A stretch of DNA of 64,000 nt from contig CM055314.2 in NCBI GenBank assembly GCA_029255685.2, positions 39,128,790 through 39,192,789 on the forward strand, written 5' to 3'. Positions within the stretch are counted from its first letter, which is position 1; each line of letters begins with the position of its first letter. The notes beneath the pieces are model-generated. The model did not search any database. It had not been told where the DNA came from and saw only the letters and a list, made by a program, of their open reading frames with translations. The position numbers were made by a program, and so were the translations under genes. Below, piece after piece: positions 38,162 through 49,830 of this stretch. Origin of the DNA: Silene conica (Eukaryota; Streptophyta; Magnoliopsida; Caryophyllales; Caryophyllaceae).

Positions 38162-38592
38162 GAGAGCTGCTATAGTATTCTTGTGAGTCAATTCTTTGAC
38201 TAAAGACTACTCTCCCAAGATGGTACAGTTTAGGCATAAATTTGATCCATTCTCTACGACTTTTCGTAACTGGAGTCAAATGGGATTGTTTTGGGTTGTG
38301 ACTGACTGTGACTAGTTGAAGGAAGTAGTGCGATAGAAATTGTCCACCCCTTGTCAGGGTTGTTCAAATCTCAGGGCTACTCGAGGAGAAGTTAACTGGA
38401 AATGCGTGGCCACGCTCGGAAGCTATCTATGGTAGATAATTCCGGTCAGACAGTTATTCTCCAGATCGAGGAAACCACTCATGATATGATCGAATGCAAG
38501 TACGACCTCAGAGAGACATCTTGCATTGAGTGGGAGATTGTAATAGGACAAGAGAATTGGTGACGCACACTTGTCGAGGACAAGTGGGAGAT
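38162..38592 (+). other. 3' non-coding end and purine tract of element A
   Basis: Contains the shared block at about 38371-38420 (complement of CTCCTCGAGTAGCCCTGAGA) and ends GACAAGTGGGAGAT before the 3' LTR. Confidence 0.75.
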
Positions 38593-39867
38593 TGTTGGGA
38601 AATGTGTCCTCAACAATAGTGCGATCACGTAATTAAATCTCATAGCGAGAATGCGCAAGGGATGATACGATTTTATATTAGTCAACTGACCAACATTAAT
38701 CGGTAATGATTGGCTAGCTAGAGTTTGACATTACTGTCGTATGACGGTGGTGGTCGGTTGATCCCTTTAGGTCACACCTTTAGGACAATTCCCTTAATCG
38801 ATAAAAATGATCAAATGTATATTGATACGATTTGCTCATATTCCTTAAACTCGTGTATCGAGAAATTAGAGGTTAAATCTTAATGTAAGATTTATGTTTA
38901 AAATTGAAATGTGTCAATTGTTAAACATTAAACGATATTTTATAATATCGTAATAAGAATGAATTGGGTTGAAATTAATACAAGGGTTGTAAATCGTATT
39001 GACGATAAATGATCATTTTACATTAGTAATTTCGAATTACTTATTAATTAAATAAATATTATTTATTTAATTATGTACAATATTTATATGATAAATATTT
39101 ATATGTTTTAAATGTACTAAAGCATTTTATATCTTAATGACATATAAGATGTCACACTTTGTACAAATTGTACATTTTACAAAGTTGTAAAATGAAATCC
39201 ATTTTATGGATTATGGTAGCCGGTTTTGATGAGGTTAGTTATGGGTGTGTTTTGTGTTTATTAATGTATAAAACACAATCATTAAAACTTACCTAGAGAA
39301 CACTAACCTAGAGCCACCCTAGTGTCTTGAGAAGTCAAGATGTTCCCCATTGTGGTTCCCTAAGGCCGGCTAGCCTCCTTCCCCATGCCCATGCTTAAGG
39401 TAATTGTTATCCCAATAAGATGCATGCTTAATATATATAAGATATATAAGCCTCATTCTACCTCTTCTTCTTACCCTAGCCGAAAATTTGCCTAAGTAAG
39501 AAGAATATTACAACCTCTAAATATATATTATATGATAATAAAATCATACTATTTTGTAGTTTTCAAATAACATTCTAATAAGAGAGATTAGAATAAGTTT
39601 AAGGAGAAACCGGTTTTGTAACTAGCTTGTTCAAGTCTCGGTTGATTGAGGGGTTGTCTTGGTGCATCCAAAGGAGGTATTCTATTTTGGGTACTTGGAG
39701 GATCATCCTTGCTATAATCTTGGACCGTGTGTAAGGGTTCAATATCTCCTTAGTTCCGCATATTTAGCATGCATAAGATCACTAATAATATGTTAATTAA
39801 AGGGTTAATTAAATGATTATGTTAGTATGACTAAAATTAGTTTATGAGTAACTAATAAAACCCAACA
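38593..39867 (+). repeat. 3' LTR of element A
   Basis: 1,275 bp, TGTTGGGAAATG to AAAACCCAACA, followed by CTTAA. Confidence 0.95.
38682..38761 (+). promoter_or_regulatory. Conserved double-stem LTR module (A, 3')
   Basis: Same as 20733-20812, with one change in the outer arm. Confidence 0.75.
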
Positions 39868-39872
39868 CTTAA

Positions 39873-39993
39873 AACATCGACTTAGAACGATAAACACTAC
39901 CCATCTCCTTGTGGTTCGACCCTTGACTTACCCTATCTAGATTAAGCTAAGGAATATAAACTTTATCTTTGGTACCCTCAACGACGTGTATCA
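39873..39993 (+). repeat. 3' LTR of element F, last part
   Basis: Continues the LTR after A, contains TTGTGGTTCGACCCTTGAC and ends GTATCA, matching the last 120 bp of the LTR of G. Confidence 0.85.
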
Positions 39994-40469
39994 ATTGGAA
40001 TTAAGGGAGCAAAACTAAAGGAAACAGAGAAAATAGAAGACTTTGGTGAACATACCTTCTTCTCTTAGATTTCGAGCAACCGTAGACCACCTAAGACCCA
40101 CCGTGTGACCCTCCTTCTTGCTCTATGATGTGGCGGCAATGATGTGAAAGTGTGAGGTAGGCGTTTGATATGTTAGGGTTAGGGTTTTAGAGGCGTTTAT
40201 ATGGGGTGGCAGGAAGGAGGTTTGGTGGTCTGATTTGTGTTATTGTTGTAAGTCTCGAGGTTGGCTGTTTGTAGAAGCACGCAAACAAAGGCCCAACTAC
40301 TACTCAACTCGGTTTTGTTACTCATCCACATACTCGACCCCTTACTAACACATATAACACTTAGTCGATAAATAAATTATCGATTACGAATAGTTAAATA
40401 ATTAAAACACGTTGACATGACAATTATATATATATTAAAATAAAAGGCAATAAAATATGGAGTATTACA
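39994..40469 (-). mobile_element. Gypsy-type LTR fragment K
   Basis: On the minus strand it starts TGTAATACTCCATATTTTATTG and shares TCGATAATTTATTTATCGA and GGGTCGAGTAT with the LTR of E, so it is a diverged relative. A CCATATAAACG box could be its TATA box. It is cut at 39993 by element F, and its rest is not visible. Confidence 0.68.
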
Positions 40470-40534
40470 TCTTTGTCATCAACCTTTAGTTTCTTATTAT
40501 TCATCTGTAATATTTCAGTCGATTGATCTAAGAC

Positions 40535-41226
40535 TTATATACCATTCATGGAAACCGCTTTACCATAAACCATTCCATTTAAAGAGAAAATACAGCTATT
40601 ATCCTTTATTAAGAATGAAAATCCGTCTTTATCGAGTACGTAAATTGAAATAATGTTCTTAAATAAACTGGGTACATAGTAACAGTTATACAGATATAAC
40701 TCGAATCCGCTCGGTAGCTGGATCACATATGTTCCCATGGAAGCAGCAACAAATTTTGCTCCATACCCGACTCGCAGGCCCACATCATCCTTTGCGAGAG
40801 GTGTGATGTTTTTTAGGCCCTGCAAATGATTACACAGATGGGAACCACAATCGGTATCAAGTACCCAAGTTCCGAAACTTGCATGGTTAATCTCAATTAT
40901 ATGAATATAAGATGACATACCAACAGGAGTGACGAGGCTTGATTTTATGTCCTCACGGTACACTGGACAGTTCCGCCTCCAATGCCCAGTCTTGTGGCAA
41001 TGGTGGCACTCAATGTCACCGTCTTTGCTCTTTGTCTTGCCTTGTGAGCTACTTATCTCACCAGGCCCACTCTTAAATCCGGCCCTTTTGAATTTAGGAG
41101 GCTTTGCTACTGTTAGCTCTGCTTGAGCTTTTCCCTTACCCTTTCCCTTCTTTACAATCATGAGAACGTCTTTCTTCATACTCCCACTAAAATTAAGATC
41201 CTTCTCGGTCTGTACGAGAAGGGAGT
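40535..41226 (-). pseudogene. Ty1/copia gag C-terminus and protease fragment of J (fossil)
   Basis: A basic linker is followed by zinc knuckle CHHCHKTGHWRRNC and a protease-like segment with WVLDTDCGSHLCN, then the NCYYVPSLFKNIISI stretch usual after the copia protease. Unlike D, A and B, this element once had pol downstream of gag. The piece is truncated at both ends. Confidence 0.85.
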
Positions 41227-41261
41227 GCACTCAATGTCACCGTCTTTGCTCTTTGTCTTGC
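41227..41261. repeat. 35-bp duplicated filler at the I/J joint
   Basis: GCACTCAATGTCACC through TTTGTCTTGC repeats 41006-41040 exactly, in the same orientation, about 220 bp away. It sits exactly between J's fragment and element I. Confidence 0.9.
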
Positions 41262-41304
41262 ACGATCTTCGAGGAAGAAACGAACCGACTGTGACGGACA
41301 GGTA

Positions 41305-41409
41305 GGTCGACCGACCTATATAAGAGGTCGACCGACCTTCCTGTAGACTACAGGAATTTCAGCGATACAGCGTCTAGGTCGACCGACTTGTGTATCTGGT
41401 CGGTCGACC
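41305..41409. promoter_or_regulatory. Two 33-bp bipartite units, interior of I
   Basis: Units at 41305-41337 (both half-sites with centre AC) and 41377-41409 (facing), each with a 9-base gap. They match 55447-55550 in H. Confidence 0.87.
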
Positions 41410-41614
41410 ACTCTGTGTCCCAGTGATCTTTGTTTCTTCGTAAAACCTGAAAAAGCATTAGATATGCGCCCAACAAATGTGCGAGATTCCAGAAACAAGT
41501 CTAAAGTCTTAACTACGCAAGCATAAAGGAAAAAGTTCTAAAACTACGAGCAAACAAAAATAAAAGTCTCACACAACAAAAGTAAATTGTCTTAAAAGCT
41601 GAAATCTGAAACAA

Positions 41615-43726
41615 CTATCCGCTAAAGATGCGGAAAATATCCGACCACGACTTTTGACGACATGCCGTACTCTCCACGGTGTTCTCTTGATTACCAAAAC
41701 ACATCTTCTTCCCGCCGTCGCAAAGCATATACGACGACCTCTCTTCTTCAGCTTGCCTTCTCTTCTTCTTCTCTTCCCGATCCACGACATCTGGGTCTTC
41801 ATCTTCCTTATAGCTTAAGCATCCCATCCCTCCTCTCTGGACTATGGCTTCCTTCACTTTGGGTTTCTCCAAACCAATTCCTGCACTAGCCATAATAGAA
41901 GTGTCCTCCATATTGCTCCCAATCTGGGGCGGCGGTGTAAAAACAGATACAGGAATAGGCAATAAAGTAGGAGAAGTGGTGATGACCTCGTACTTCTTTT
42001 CAGAAGTGATAGCATTACAAGTGATGGGGGTCATAGCATCCTTCTTCCTATAAGATAGGCCATATATAATAGAATGCTTCCCTACTTTAAAGGTCAAAGT
42101 CCCAGATCCTACATCTATAATGGCTCCTGCAGTGTGGAGGAAAGGTCTCCCTAGTATTATAGGTATATGGGCATCCTCTGGGATGTCCAAAACTACGAAG
42201 TCAACTGGGAAGAAAAACCTGTCAATACGCACAGGGATATTTTCCAATACCCCCACAGGTTCCATAGATATACGATCTGCCATCTGGACAGTCATGCTAG
42301 TTACTGCAAATTCGTTCATTCCTAATTTTAAGGCAACACTTAGGGGCATGACACTTATACTAGCACCTAAGTCGCATAAAGCCTTCTTCACTGGGAAGGT
42401 TCCTATATTGCAGGGGACAGAGAAACTACCAGGGTCCTCTAATTTGTGAGGAGCAATAACATGTGTTAAAAAGCTAGATGACTCTTCAGTGACGGCCACC
42501 GACTCAACCTTATCTAAAGACCTCTTTCTTGACAAAAGCTGTCTCATAAATTTAAGATATGAAGGAACCTGTTGGACTAATTCTAGAAACGGAACTTGAA
42601 CATTTAATGAACGAATTACGTCTTTAAATTTGTCAAAAGATACCTGATCCTTCGAAGGTATGATTCTTTCTGGGAAAGAAGGGGCTGAAGATTCAGTATT
42701 TGCAGCCCTCTTCAGAACATACGTGGAATTTTGCTGAGGTTGCATGTGTTGTGGGTTGAGAACATTCTGGCTTGTCCACCTCATGTTGGGATGGACATTA
42801 TTATTATTTGGGTCATAAAAATTGTTCCCACGATAGTGTTGAAAAGCGGTACATGTCTCATTGGATGAAGTACAGAATTTTGACACGTGCCCTTCTCGAC
42901 CGCACCTCTCACAAGCAAAGGGTCCGTCTTGAACGGCGTTCACCTGATAAATTCCTCCCTTGCTCCCACTTCCTAGATCGAACCTTCCTCCAGCCTCTAA
43001 TTTTTCTAACTTGGCCGTCAAGGCTTCAATTGCTGATAGGATATACTCAGACTTCCTTTGATTACCTCTAGAAGTTCCATGTTCAGCACGGTGTACAGCA
43101 ACATCTTCTATCAATTTGAGACCCTTAGTCTCTCCTGAATTATCTTGGAATCTCCTATTAGCTGCAGCATCTAGATAGGCCCTGTTTTCATCGTAAAGGC
43201 CATTGTAGAACTGGTTACAATGAAACCATTGTTCGAATCCGTGATGTGGTATGGATCGAACAAGTCTCTTGAACCTGTCCCACGCCTCACTAAAATCCTC
43301 ATTGGGGCCCGGCTTGAAATTAGTAATCTGCGCCCTCAAAGCATTAGTCTTGGATGCAGAATAATATTTTCTGTAGAATGCTAAGGCTAGGATATTCCAA
43401 TCTGTGACTCCCGCAGCAGTGCGGTCCAAGTCTCTGTACCATTCCCTCGCAGCATCCCTAAGAGAGAAGATAAACATGGTCTGCTTAATCTGGTCCTGCG
43501 TCACTCCTTCTGGGGGTGCAATAGAGCATATGTAATCTGTGAAGATTTCAATATGCTTTGCAGCATCCTCATTGGCCGAGCCTCCAAATAGGTTTCTTTC
43601 AACCATAGTAATATAGGCAGGCTTGGCCTCGAATGGCTTCCGAGTACCTGCAGGTAAAGTGAACCCTTTGTATAGGTCCTTTGCCTGAGGCATGGACTGA
43701 CTGGCAATAGTAGCTTCCTCTGTCAT
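41615..43726 (-). CDS. Athila-type gag-protease polyprotein of I
   Basis: 703 residues starting MTEEATIASQSMPQAKDLYK. The retrotrans_gag region (AAREWYRDLDR, FYRKYYSASKTNALRAQITN) spans roughly residues 60-210. A zinc knuckle CERCGREGHVSKFC lies near residue 280. The aspartic protease has the plant Athila signature ALCDLGASISVMPLSVALKLG near residue 460 and ILGRPFLHTAGAIIDV. Translation ends soon after the protease, with no RT. Its linker before the protease is shorter than in H. An upstream frame at 43986-43723 carries LLPLDHELERTLRERRKQ, a typical Athila Gag N-terminal motif. Role: capsid and processing; pol must be supplied in trans. Confidence 0.86.
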   Translation of the reverse strand: MTEEATIASQSMPQAKDLYKGFTLPAGTRKPFEAKPAYITMVERNLFGGSANEDAAKHIEIFTDYICSIAPPEGVTQDQIKQTMFIFSLRDAAREWYRDLDRTAAGVTDWNILALAFYRKYYSASKTNALRAQITNFKPGPNEDFSEAWDRFKRLVRSIPHHGFEQWFHCNQFYNGLYDENRAYLDAAANRRFQDNSGETKGLKLIEDVAVHRAEHGTSRGNQRKSEYILSAIEALTAKLEKLEAGGRFDLGSGSKGGIYQVNAVQDGPFACERCGREGHVSKFCTSSNETCTAFQHYRGNNFYDPNNNNVHPNMRWTSQNVLNPQHMQPQQNSTYVLKRAANTESSAPSFPERIIPSKDQVSFDKFKDVIRSLNVQVPFLELVQQVPSYLKFMRQLLSRKRSLDKVESVAVTEESSSFLTHVIAPHKLEDPGSFSVPCNIGTFPVKKALCDLGASISVMPLSVALKLGMNEFAVTSMTVQMADRISMEPVGVLENIPVRIDRFFFPVDFVVLDIPEDAHIPIILGRPFLHTAGAIIDVGSGTLTFKVGKHSIIYGLSYRKKDAMTPITCNAITSEKKYEVITTSPTLLPIPVSVFTPPPQIGSNMEDTSIMASAGIGLEKPKVKEAIVQRGGMGCLSYKEDEDPDVVDREEKKKRRQAEEERSSYMLCDGGKKMCFGNQENTVESTACRQKSWSDIFRIFSG

Positions 43727-44086
43727 TTTTCTTCTTCTTTTGGAAAAACTGGAAAGTAGGTAAAAGGTGGTGTTCTTGGTGAAAGTGGATTGTTGGGTGA
43801 ATTTGGTTGTGAAGATGGTGTTTTTGCTGAAGATGGTAAAGATGGTTGTTCGAATAAGTCTTCTTGGAACAAGGAAGATGGTGAACCTCCTTCCTGATTT
43901 GTTAGAAGTTGCTTTCTCCTTTCTCTAAGAGTCCTCTCAAGCTCGTGGTCAAGTGGTAGGAGTTCTCCTTGAACTGACCTGCGCATAAGATGGAAACTAC
44001 AAGAAAAAGGTGAGAGGGTTTAAGGAACAAAAAGTTCCTTAAACAAAGAGAAACAAAAACAAAAACAATAAACACTGGCGTCACCT

Positions 44087-44103
44087 CCCCGGCAACGGCG
44101 CCA
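44087..44103 (-). other. Primer-binding site of element I
   Basis: Complement reads TGGCGCCGTTGCCGGGG, the tRNA-Asp type site of Athila elements. Confidence 0.88.
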
Positions 44104-44698
44104 AAATTTGATGCCCGTCGTTGAGGGTATCAAAGATAAAATTTATAATTCCTAACTTTAACAATAGATAGCGAAAGTCAGGGTCGAACCACAAAGAGGT
44201 GGGGAATGTTTATTGTTTAGTGTTAATGTTTAAAGGTAACAATTTTGGGGGATGATTGTTGTTTACTAAGTCGAAAGTAAAGATTAAAACAAAACAAGAA
44301 ATAAAGATGAGAATAAAAATATATAAAAAGGGATGCTAGGATGTTTGGGTAATAAATAGCTAAGGTAATATAAATCCTAAGGTCAACATGTATTGCAGTC
44401 GCGTAAGGGGTGTAACATATCCTTTCGGTCTATGATACCTAATAGCTCCTTTCGGCCTATGCTATTAGTTCCTAGGTCTCACAATTATTGGGTGTCAACA
44501 ATAAGGGTGATTCCTAAATCCTAGGTTACATACCTTTCAGCTTAAGCAACCTAGCCGTCTTAAGGTGTAAACCAATGCCCTTCCCGTATCTCTCAATCTT
44601 GAGTAGGTCATTACTAACGTCCTACAAGTCTCCCTTCAGTCTTATTGTAGGATATTATAGTCAATAAGGAAAGACGAAACAAGATTCATGCACGAGTT

Positions 44699-44772
44699 GG
44701 TCGACCGACCAGCTACTCCAGTCGGCCGACCACCGCCTTGGTCGACCGACCCATTATTTGAGTCGGCCGACC
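44699..44772. promoter_or_regulatory. Four half-sites, LTR of I
   Basis: Two 33-bp bipartite units joined by an 8-base gap (gaps 9, 8, 9). Confidence 0.85.
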
Positions 44773-45280
44773 ACGGCTCTGCTACAAGTCGGTCTCCGAA
44801 TCTATACTACCTACGCATATTCATCCCCTACATCGTAACATATGAAATTTAGCTATGCATGGTAATTGAAACGATAATAAAGATGGGAATAAGCATGGTA
44901 AACATAGTAAATAATCTAAACATGCGAGATTCAATAAAGCTTGAGAATTCTATCTTAATTGAATGCAATGGTAATAAGAACAATAATAAACCTAGATTAA
45001 AAGAGTAATTACCAAAGTCGGAATTAGGGCAGAAAGGAACAAACTTTATTGAATGCTTGGGAATTATTGAAAGATTACAAAACTAAAGCTGGAATAAAAC
45101 TAGATTGTAGCTTCTTCTAAATAAAACTGGATTGTGGCTTGATAGTAAACTTGATATGATAAAACTTAATTTTTTTTAACCCTAATTACAAGATTAGCTT
45201 ATATAGGGCATAAGATTCAAAGTTTCCTAAAGACTCCTACTTCTAATTGCTTTCCGAAAAACGCTCTTGGGCTTCGCTGA

Positions 45281-45391
45281 GGTCGGTCGACCTCTTTTAC
45301 GGACTTAAGCGAATTCTGGGCTTTCTTCAGGATTATGGACTTCATAAAAATCAGGCCTGGTCGGCCGACCCATATAGTAGGTCGGTCGACC
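45281..45391. promoter_or_regulatory. Half-site and 33-bp bipartite unit, LTR of I
   Basis: One single GGTCGGTCGACC at 45281-45292 and a full unit at 45359-45391 (centres GC and GT, 9-base gap). Confidence 0.83.
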
Positions 45392-45664
45392 GTATTCGCA
45401 TAGAAAAATCTCCGGTTTTCTTCTCGCTTTTACTCTTGGCACTTAAATAAAGACTCCATTTGACTTTCCTTTATTCCTTAATTATGCAAAAGACTCGAGG
45501 ACATGAAATTGGTGCTCAATCGTCCCTTTTCCGCATAAATCTGCAAAAGTGCATAAAAATACGAAAGTACACGATTGTTGGGAAATAAGGGCTAAAACAT
45601 AGTAAATGAGCGACCAAATGCGTGTAAAAATAGATGAAAAACATCATAAAATAGACACGCATCA

Positions 45665-46942
45665 ACAGACTAGCATACATTCTATATGAGTCATATTTCA
45701 TGCAATTCAGGTGGTTTGGTTTAGGCGGAAAAATGATGCAAAACATGTGAATGAAAAGCAGATCGGAAATAAAAATGAAAATAAAGCAAGTCCTAATGTG
45801 GCCTATCCTACCAAAAAGAACAAAAATACAACTTGGAATCCATTCAACAATGGACCCTAGTAGCTTGTCTTGACTTGATGTTCCTTCTTGGTGATGTAGT
45901 GGGAGTGAGCAATCCGATCTCCGTCTTGGTCTTCTTAATTACATATGAAGAATTACATAATAAAATCCTATTATTACATTCTAATTCCCAAAAACGTAAA
46001 AAAAAATTATTACACAAGGGAGATTCGAGATCTCATAAATACATCACAAATTAAGTTTCCATCATTACGAAAACATAATTTACTTAGGCCACACTAAGTA
46101 TTACAAATTACAACTGATTGCAAAACGTAAGTAAATCCATTCCATTCATTCAACAATAATATATAATATAAAAAATACAAGATGCATCATACTAATTAAA
46201 TTAATCTTTCAAGACATAATTTCGTAATTATGTAGAGTAATTTACCCAAACCACCATTTAATATTGACTAAATTAAGTGATAATCCCGTAATTACGTACA
46301 TAATATTAATCAAACAAAACATATTCATATTATCGTATAATATGAATTAATCCAACATTGTTTTAAACCTTTTTAAAATAATTGGGTATCAAAACATGTG
46401 AACTTTTTCACAACAACATGTATACATTATCCTTATAATGCATAACAAGAAAAAAAACAAGACGAAAACAACCCGTAAAAATCAGCCGAAAAAAAAAAAA
46501 CATTCTGCTAAAATCAACCCGTAAAAAGCATATGAACTTGAAAAATAATGTCGGGTTGCTAAAATACAAGATCGATAACATTCAAAATCTAATCCTTATT
46601 AGACATTGATATAATCTTAATAATTCAAATTAACCTCTTAAGACGAATATCAAGATTATCATGGGATCAATTATTTAACAAATTATTTCGTTCGAGAACA
46701 GTCAACACGATTCCCTTTTACGTTTTAACTCAATCCTTATTAAGTTAAAACATCTACAAATTTATTAATTTGTTATCTTAACTGATTAATACAACAACAA
46801 TAATAAATCAAAAAGGAACACTAAAAACACAAATAAAAGTCTCGGCTAAGAAAATCGCGACGGCTTTTATTTCTTTTCTTTTTTTCTTTTTTTTTCAAAA
46901 CGTTTATGAAAATCATACAAAAATAAAATCCGTAAGCCTTAT
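45665..46942. other. Leader of element J, non-coding
   Basis: AT-rich DNA between I and the J primer site, without a gene. Confidence 0.6.
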
Positions 46943-46958
46943 GCTCTGATACCACTAG

Positions 46959-47880
46959 TGGGAAAATATCTGTATATATTCCCAATTCTTTATATGCAGG
47001 ATTATAACACATTTATAATGTATGATTTTATAGTCATAAACGAAGAACAAGATACAAAGATTGGGATCAAGAAAATTAACCTTCTGTCCTTGCAAAGGCC
47101 TAAGCTCAGATATCAAAATAGATATCGTCCTAATCGTTGCACCTAAGATGTCCTGAAAAATACCCTTTCCTGAGATAGAAATTGCAAAATTACCTTTAAT
47201 TTTGTGTAAGATGAAAGCTAGAGAGAGTAGAGAGAGGAGGGAAGTAGTCGTGTAACTCGTCCACTTTAAGTGCAGAGTGAATATCCTATTTATAGCGGCA
47301 AACAATCAGTATTTGGTTCTACCTACAACACTTCATAACAACTAAACAACTTAATAATTGCTCAGACCGAAATTCTAACTTTATAGAATCGGTTATATCG
47401 CTCTCTCTTGTGTAATGTTTTATCTTATAAATATGTTATATTTATAATCCACTAATTAAATATAACCTTTTATATTTAATTAAATCATTTAATCTTTATT
47501 AAATAATTTCATTACACATAATTAAATATAACATTTTATATTTAATTACGAATTAACATTTTAATTCGTCTTAGCTAATATTATTTAATCAGTATTAAAT
47601 AGTTATGTCATCATTACATTGACTAACCGTTTAGTCATATAGGGTATCATTATGATTACATTTTCATCTAATCATATCTCTCATATTCCATCCTTTAGGT
47701 GTGACTTGTAGGGACCAGTTGATTACCGCCATATGTATGACAATAACGTCAAACTTTCTAGCAAGCCAACCGTTATTGATAAACGTGAATCAACTGGCTA
47801 AAATACAAAGTATATCCTGTGTTTCTTTAAGAGATTTATACGTGTTGTTGCACTAAATGTTGAGGACACTAGCTCCAACA
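46959..47880 (-). repeat. 5' LTR of element J
   Basis: 922 bp. On the minus strand it starts TGTTGGAGCTAGTGTCCTC and ends near TTTTCCCA before CTAG and the primer site. Confidence 0.82.
47715..47797 (-). promoter_or_regulatory. Conserved double-stem LTR module (J)
   Basis: Outer arms CCAGTTGATT / AATCAACTGG and inner arms CAATAACG / CGTTATTG, both perfect complements though different in sequence from A and B. Confidence 0.75.
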
Positions 47881-47892
47881 TACAGGAGATCT

Positions 47893-47996
47893 GGTCGACC
47901 GACCAGAAGCATAAGTCGGTCGACCAACCTCTGGAGTCCAGAAGCCACTGTCTACCGAGACTTGGTCGGTCGACCAAGGGACTTGGTCGGTCGACC
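47893..47996. promoter_or_regulatory. Two 33-bp bipartite units, interior of M
   Basis: Units at 47893-47925 (facing) and 47964-47996 (same direction), 9-base gaps. Positional equivalents of 55447-55550 in H. Confidence 0.86.
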
Positions 47997-48029
47997 ACCA
48001 CCTCTGCTACTTCCTGTTCTCGGGAATCT

Positions 48030-49135
48030 CGGAAAGCGTGCAAGCAAGATTAAGGAGTCTTTCTCCTTATCCTTTGTTTTATATTTTCAATTTCTCTTCC
48101 ATTTTTTCAAACTTTGTAATCACTATTTATCACCCGAAACGCTTTTAATCTCCGAAAAGGGTTTTTGTCTTCTTGTTCCTTTTCAGGTCTATGAGGTAGC
48201 ACGGCTGGCTACCGAAACCTCCTAGCTCGCGCTGGTTTGGGGAGCTAGGTTTCCATTCCCGCATGAGTCTTATGAGTTCCTCCCATGTTCTTCCCTTAGT
48301 CTTAATTCTTACGCAATTTCCCGTCTTCCATGTTATTTTTCATATGATTTTGCACAATGGAGACATTGTGCGATTTGGTTTGGGAAAGGGTTTTGCGTCG
48401 CATTCATATGTTTTATTTCATTTTGTCACACGTTTATTGCATTTCCGTTTTGCATTCTTTCTTTTATTTTTCCTTGTATATACAAAAAAAATCCAAAAAA
48501 CCTGAAAAAATTCAAAAGTTTCAAAAAAAATGCACGTTTAATTTAGCATATAGGTCGAGCCGGAACGATAGTATTTCAATGATGACATTGCATTTTCACA
48601 TGTTTATGCCTGAGACTTGCTTGTCAACATGTTTTAGTATAGAATCATATGCATATCCACGAGTTTTTGTCAAACTAGTTGTTAATCTTGAAAACTTGAC
48701 TTATACCTTTGGCAAACTACTTTATATTCTAAGTTTTAGAGCCTTATTACCGGTGTCATTCATGACCAGTTGTTTAGGAATGTGAGTAGTACTCCCCTTG
48801 TAACATGTTACATCAATATGCATAAACATGAACATAATTTGTTATATACCTGTATGCTATCTTGCTTTGTGATTTTTTTGACACGTACATTTGAGGTTCC
48901 TTTTCCTATCTTACCCATAAGCCTTACATTGCCAATTTTGCCTTTTTGTGCCTAAAGCTACATCCCATACTTAGCCTACCTTTACCAAGCTAGTATTTGT
49001 GGTCACGGGAACTTTTTGAGTCCCCTTTGGTTGTTGTATGTTCATATGAGAAAAGAAGGAAACGAAAGAATGAAAGAAAAAGAAGGAAAAGAAAAGAAAA
49101 CAGAAAAAGAAAGAAAAATTGAAAAAAGATACACT
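48030..49135. other. 3' non-coding interior of element M
   Basis: No gene. A purine-rich tract of GAAAGAAAAAG type occupies about 49045-49130 just before the next bipartite unit, the same order as in F. Confidence 0.65.
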
Positions 49136-49142
49136 GTAAGTC

Positions 49143-49175
49143 AGTCGACCGACCGCATCACTTGGTCGGTCGACC
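49143..49175. promoter_or_regulatory. 33-bp bipartite unit, interior of M
   Basis: AGTCGACCGACC, 9 bases, GGTCGGTCGACC. Equivalent of 18480-18512 in F. Confidence 0.86.
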
Positions 49176-49830
49176 AACTCTCAGAAACAGAAACTTGCAG
49201 TTGTTCAGAAAAATGCCTTTCTTTAACATTTTTTTCTCCCGTACTTCATTATAATCATTTGGGAGTCTTTTCCTTGAAAATTTTGTGAGTTTTGTGCTAC
49301 AAAATAGCACCGTGTTTAAGTTCCTTGGGTTGAAAGTTGTGAAATTCGTTGTTTGGATCCCGGTTTTACTAGCTTGGCTGCTATTTAACTCCACTTATCC
49401 AAAAACATCTTAACCTTTCATACCCATTACCTCACACATCTTTCTTTACCTCAGCATGTGTCAAAGTCACTAGATTAGTATGTATATGCACGGTTGTAGA
49501 GATTCTTATCATGTTAGATTGCAGGCATGTTTTCATGGGTTGAACTTAGGTGAGTGTCACTAAAAAGTTACTTCTTTCTATCTTTTACATACACTCACCC
49601 TGTGCTTATTGTGTGATTTGAGCGACCCGCGAGAGTCCACTGTGAAAAGTCTTTATGGTTGATAGATTAGCAAGTTTGACAACTTCATAACTCGTTTGCA
49701 TGATTAATCTACTATTTCATTGTTGACTTTGCATTAAATTGGTTTAGGCTTGCATTTGCATTTCGCTCTGAGATTGAAATCGTTCCATTAGTTTAAGATC
49801 GAGTCTAGTTCTATTTTATGATGTTTTACA

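Larger units (their letters stand above)
20644..39867 (+). mobile_element. Ty1/copia-type gag-only element A, complete apart from nested insertions
   Basis: 5' LTR 20644-24929 (with C inside), primer site TGGTATCAGAGC at 24932-24943 (initiator tRNA-Met type), a 2 kb leader, gag region 26958-27892, 3' non-coding DNA at 27981-29821 and 38162-38592, a purine tract (AAGTGGGAGAT), and 3' LTR 38593-39867. The target duplication CTTAA flanks it (20639-20643 and 39868-39872). No protease, integrase or RT is present. By eye the LTRs differ at about 18 of 1,275 positions (1.4%), giving roughly 0.5 million years at 1.3e-8 per site per year. The gag has about one break. It must have been mobilised by another element's pol. 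Confidence 0.92.
18394..39993 (+). mobile_element. Athila-type Ty3/gypsy element F, 3' end
   Basis: The pieces are 3' interior at 18394-19168, a purine-rich tract (GGTTTGGGGAATT), and a 3' LTR from 19169 (TGATGCGTGTC) to 39993 (GACGTGTATCA). Element A splits the LTR. Without A the LTR is about 1.6 kb, matching those of G, H and I. The 5' part is cut away by element D. No coding region of F is left in the window. Confidence 0.82.
41262..45664 (-). mobile_element. Athila-type gag-protease element I, 3'-truncated
   Basis: Minus-strand element: LTR 44109-45664 (TGATGC...), primer site TGGCGCCGTTGCCGGGG on the element strand (44103-44087, tRNA-Asp type as in Athila), a short upstream reading frame, gag-protease 43726-41615, and 3' non-coding DNA that stops at the filler joint at 41261. 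RT, RNase H and integrase are absent, as in H. The 3' LTR is missing. Confidence 0.85.
44109..45664 (-). repeat. 5' LTR of element I
   Basis: 1,556 bp, plus-strand edges TGATGCCCGTCG and GACACGCATCA. Homologous to the LTRs of F, G, H and M. Confidence 0.92.
40470..47880 (-). mobile_element. Ty1/copia element J, 5' part, rearranged
   Basis: LTR 46959-47880, primer site TGGTATCAGAGC (complement of 46943-46954), leader 45665-46942, and a gag-protease fragment at 40535-41226. Element I and a rearranged joint lie between leader and fragment. Fragment K begins at 40469, so the rest of pol and the 3' LTR are missing from view. Clearly a fossil; at least one large piece is gone. Confidence 0.75.
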
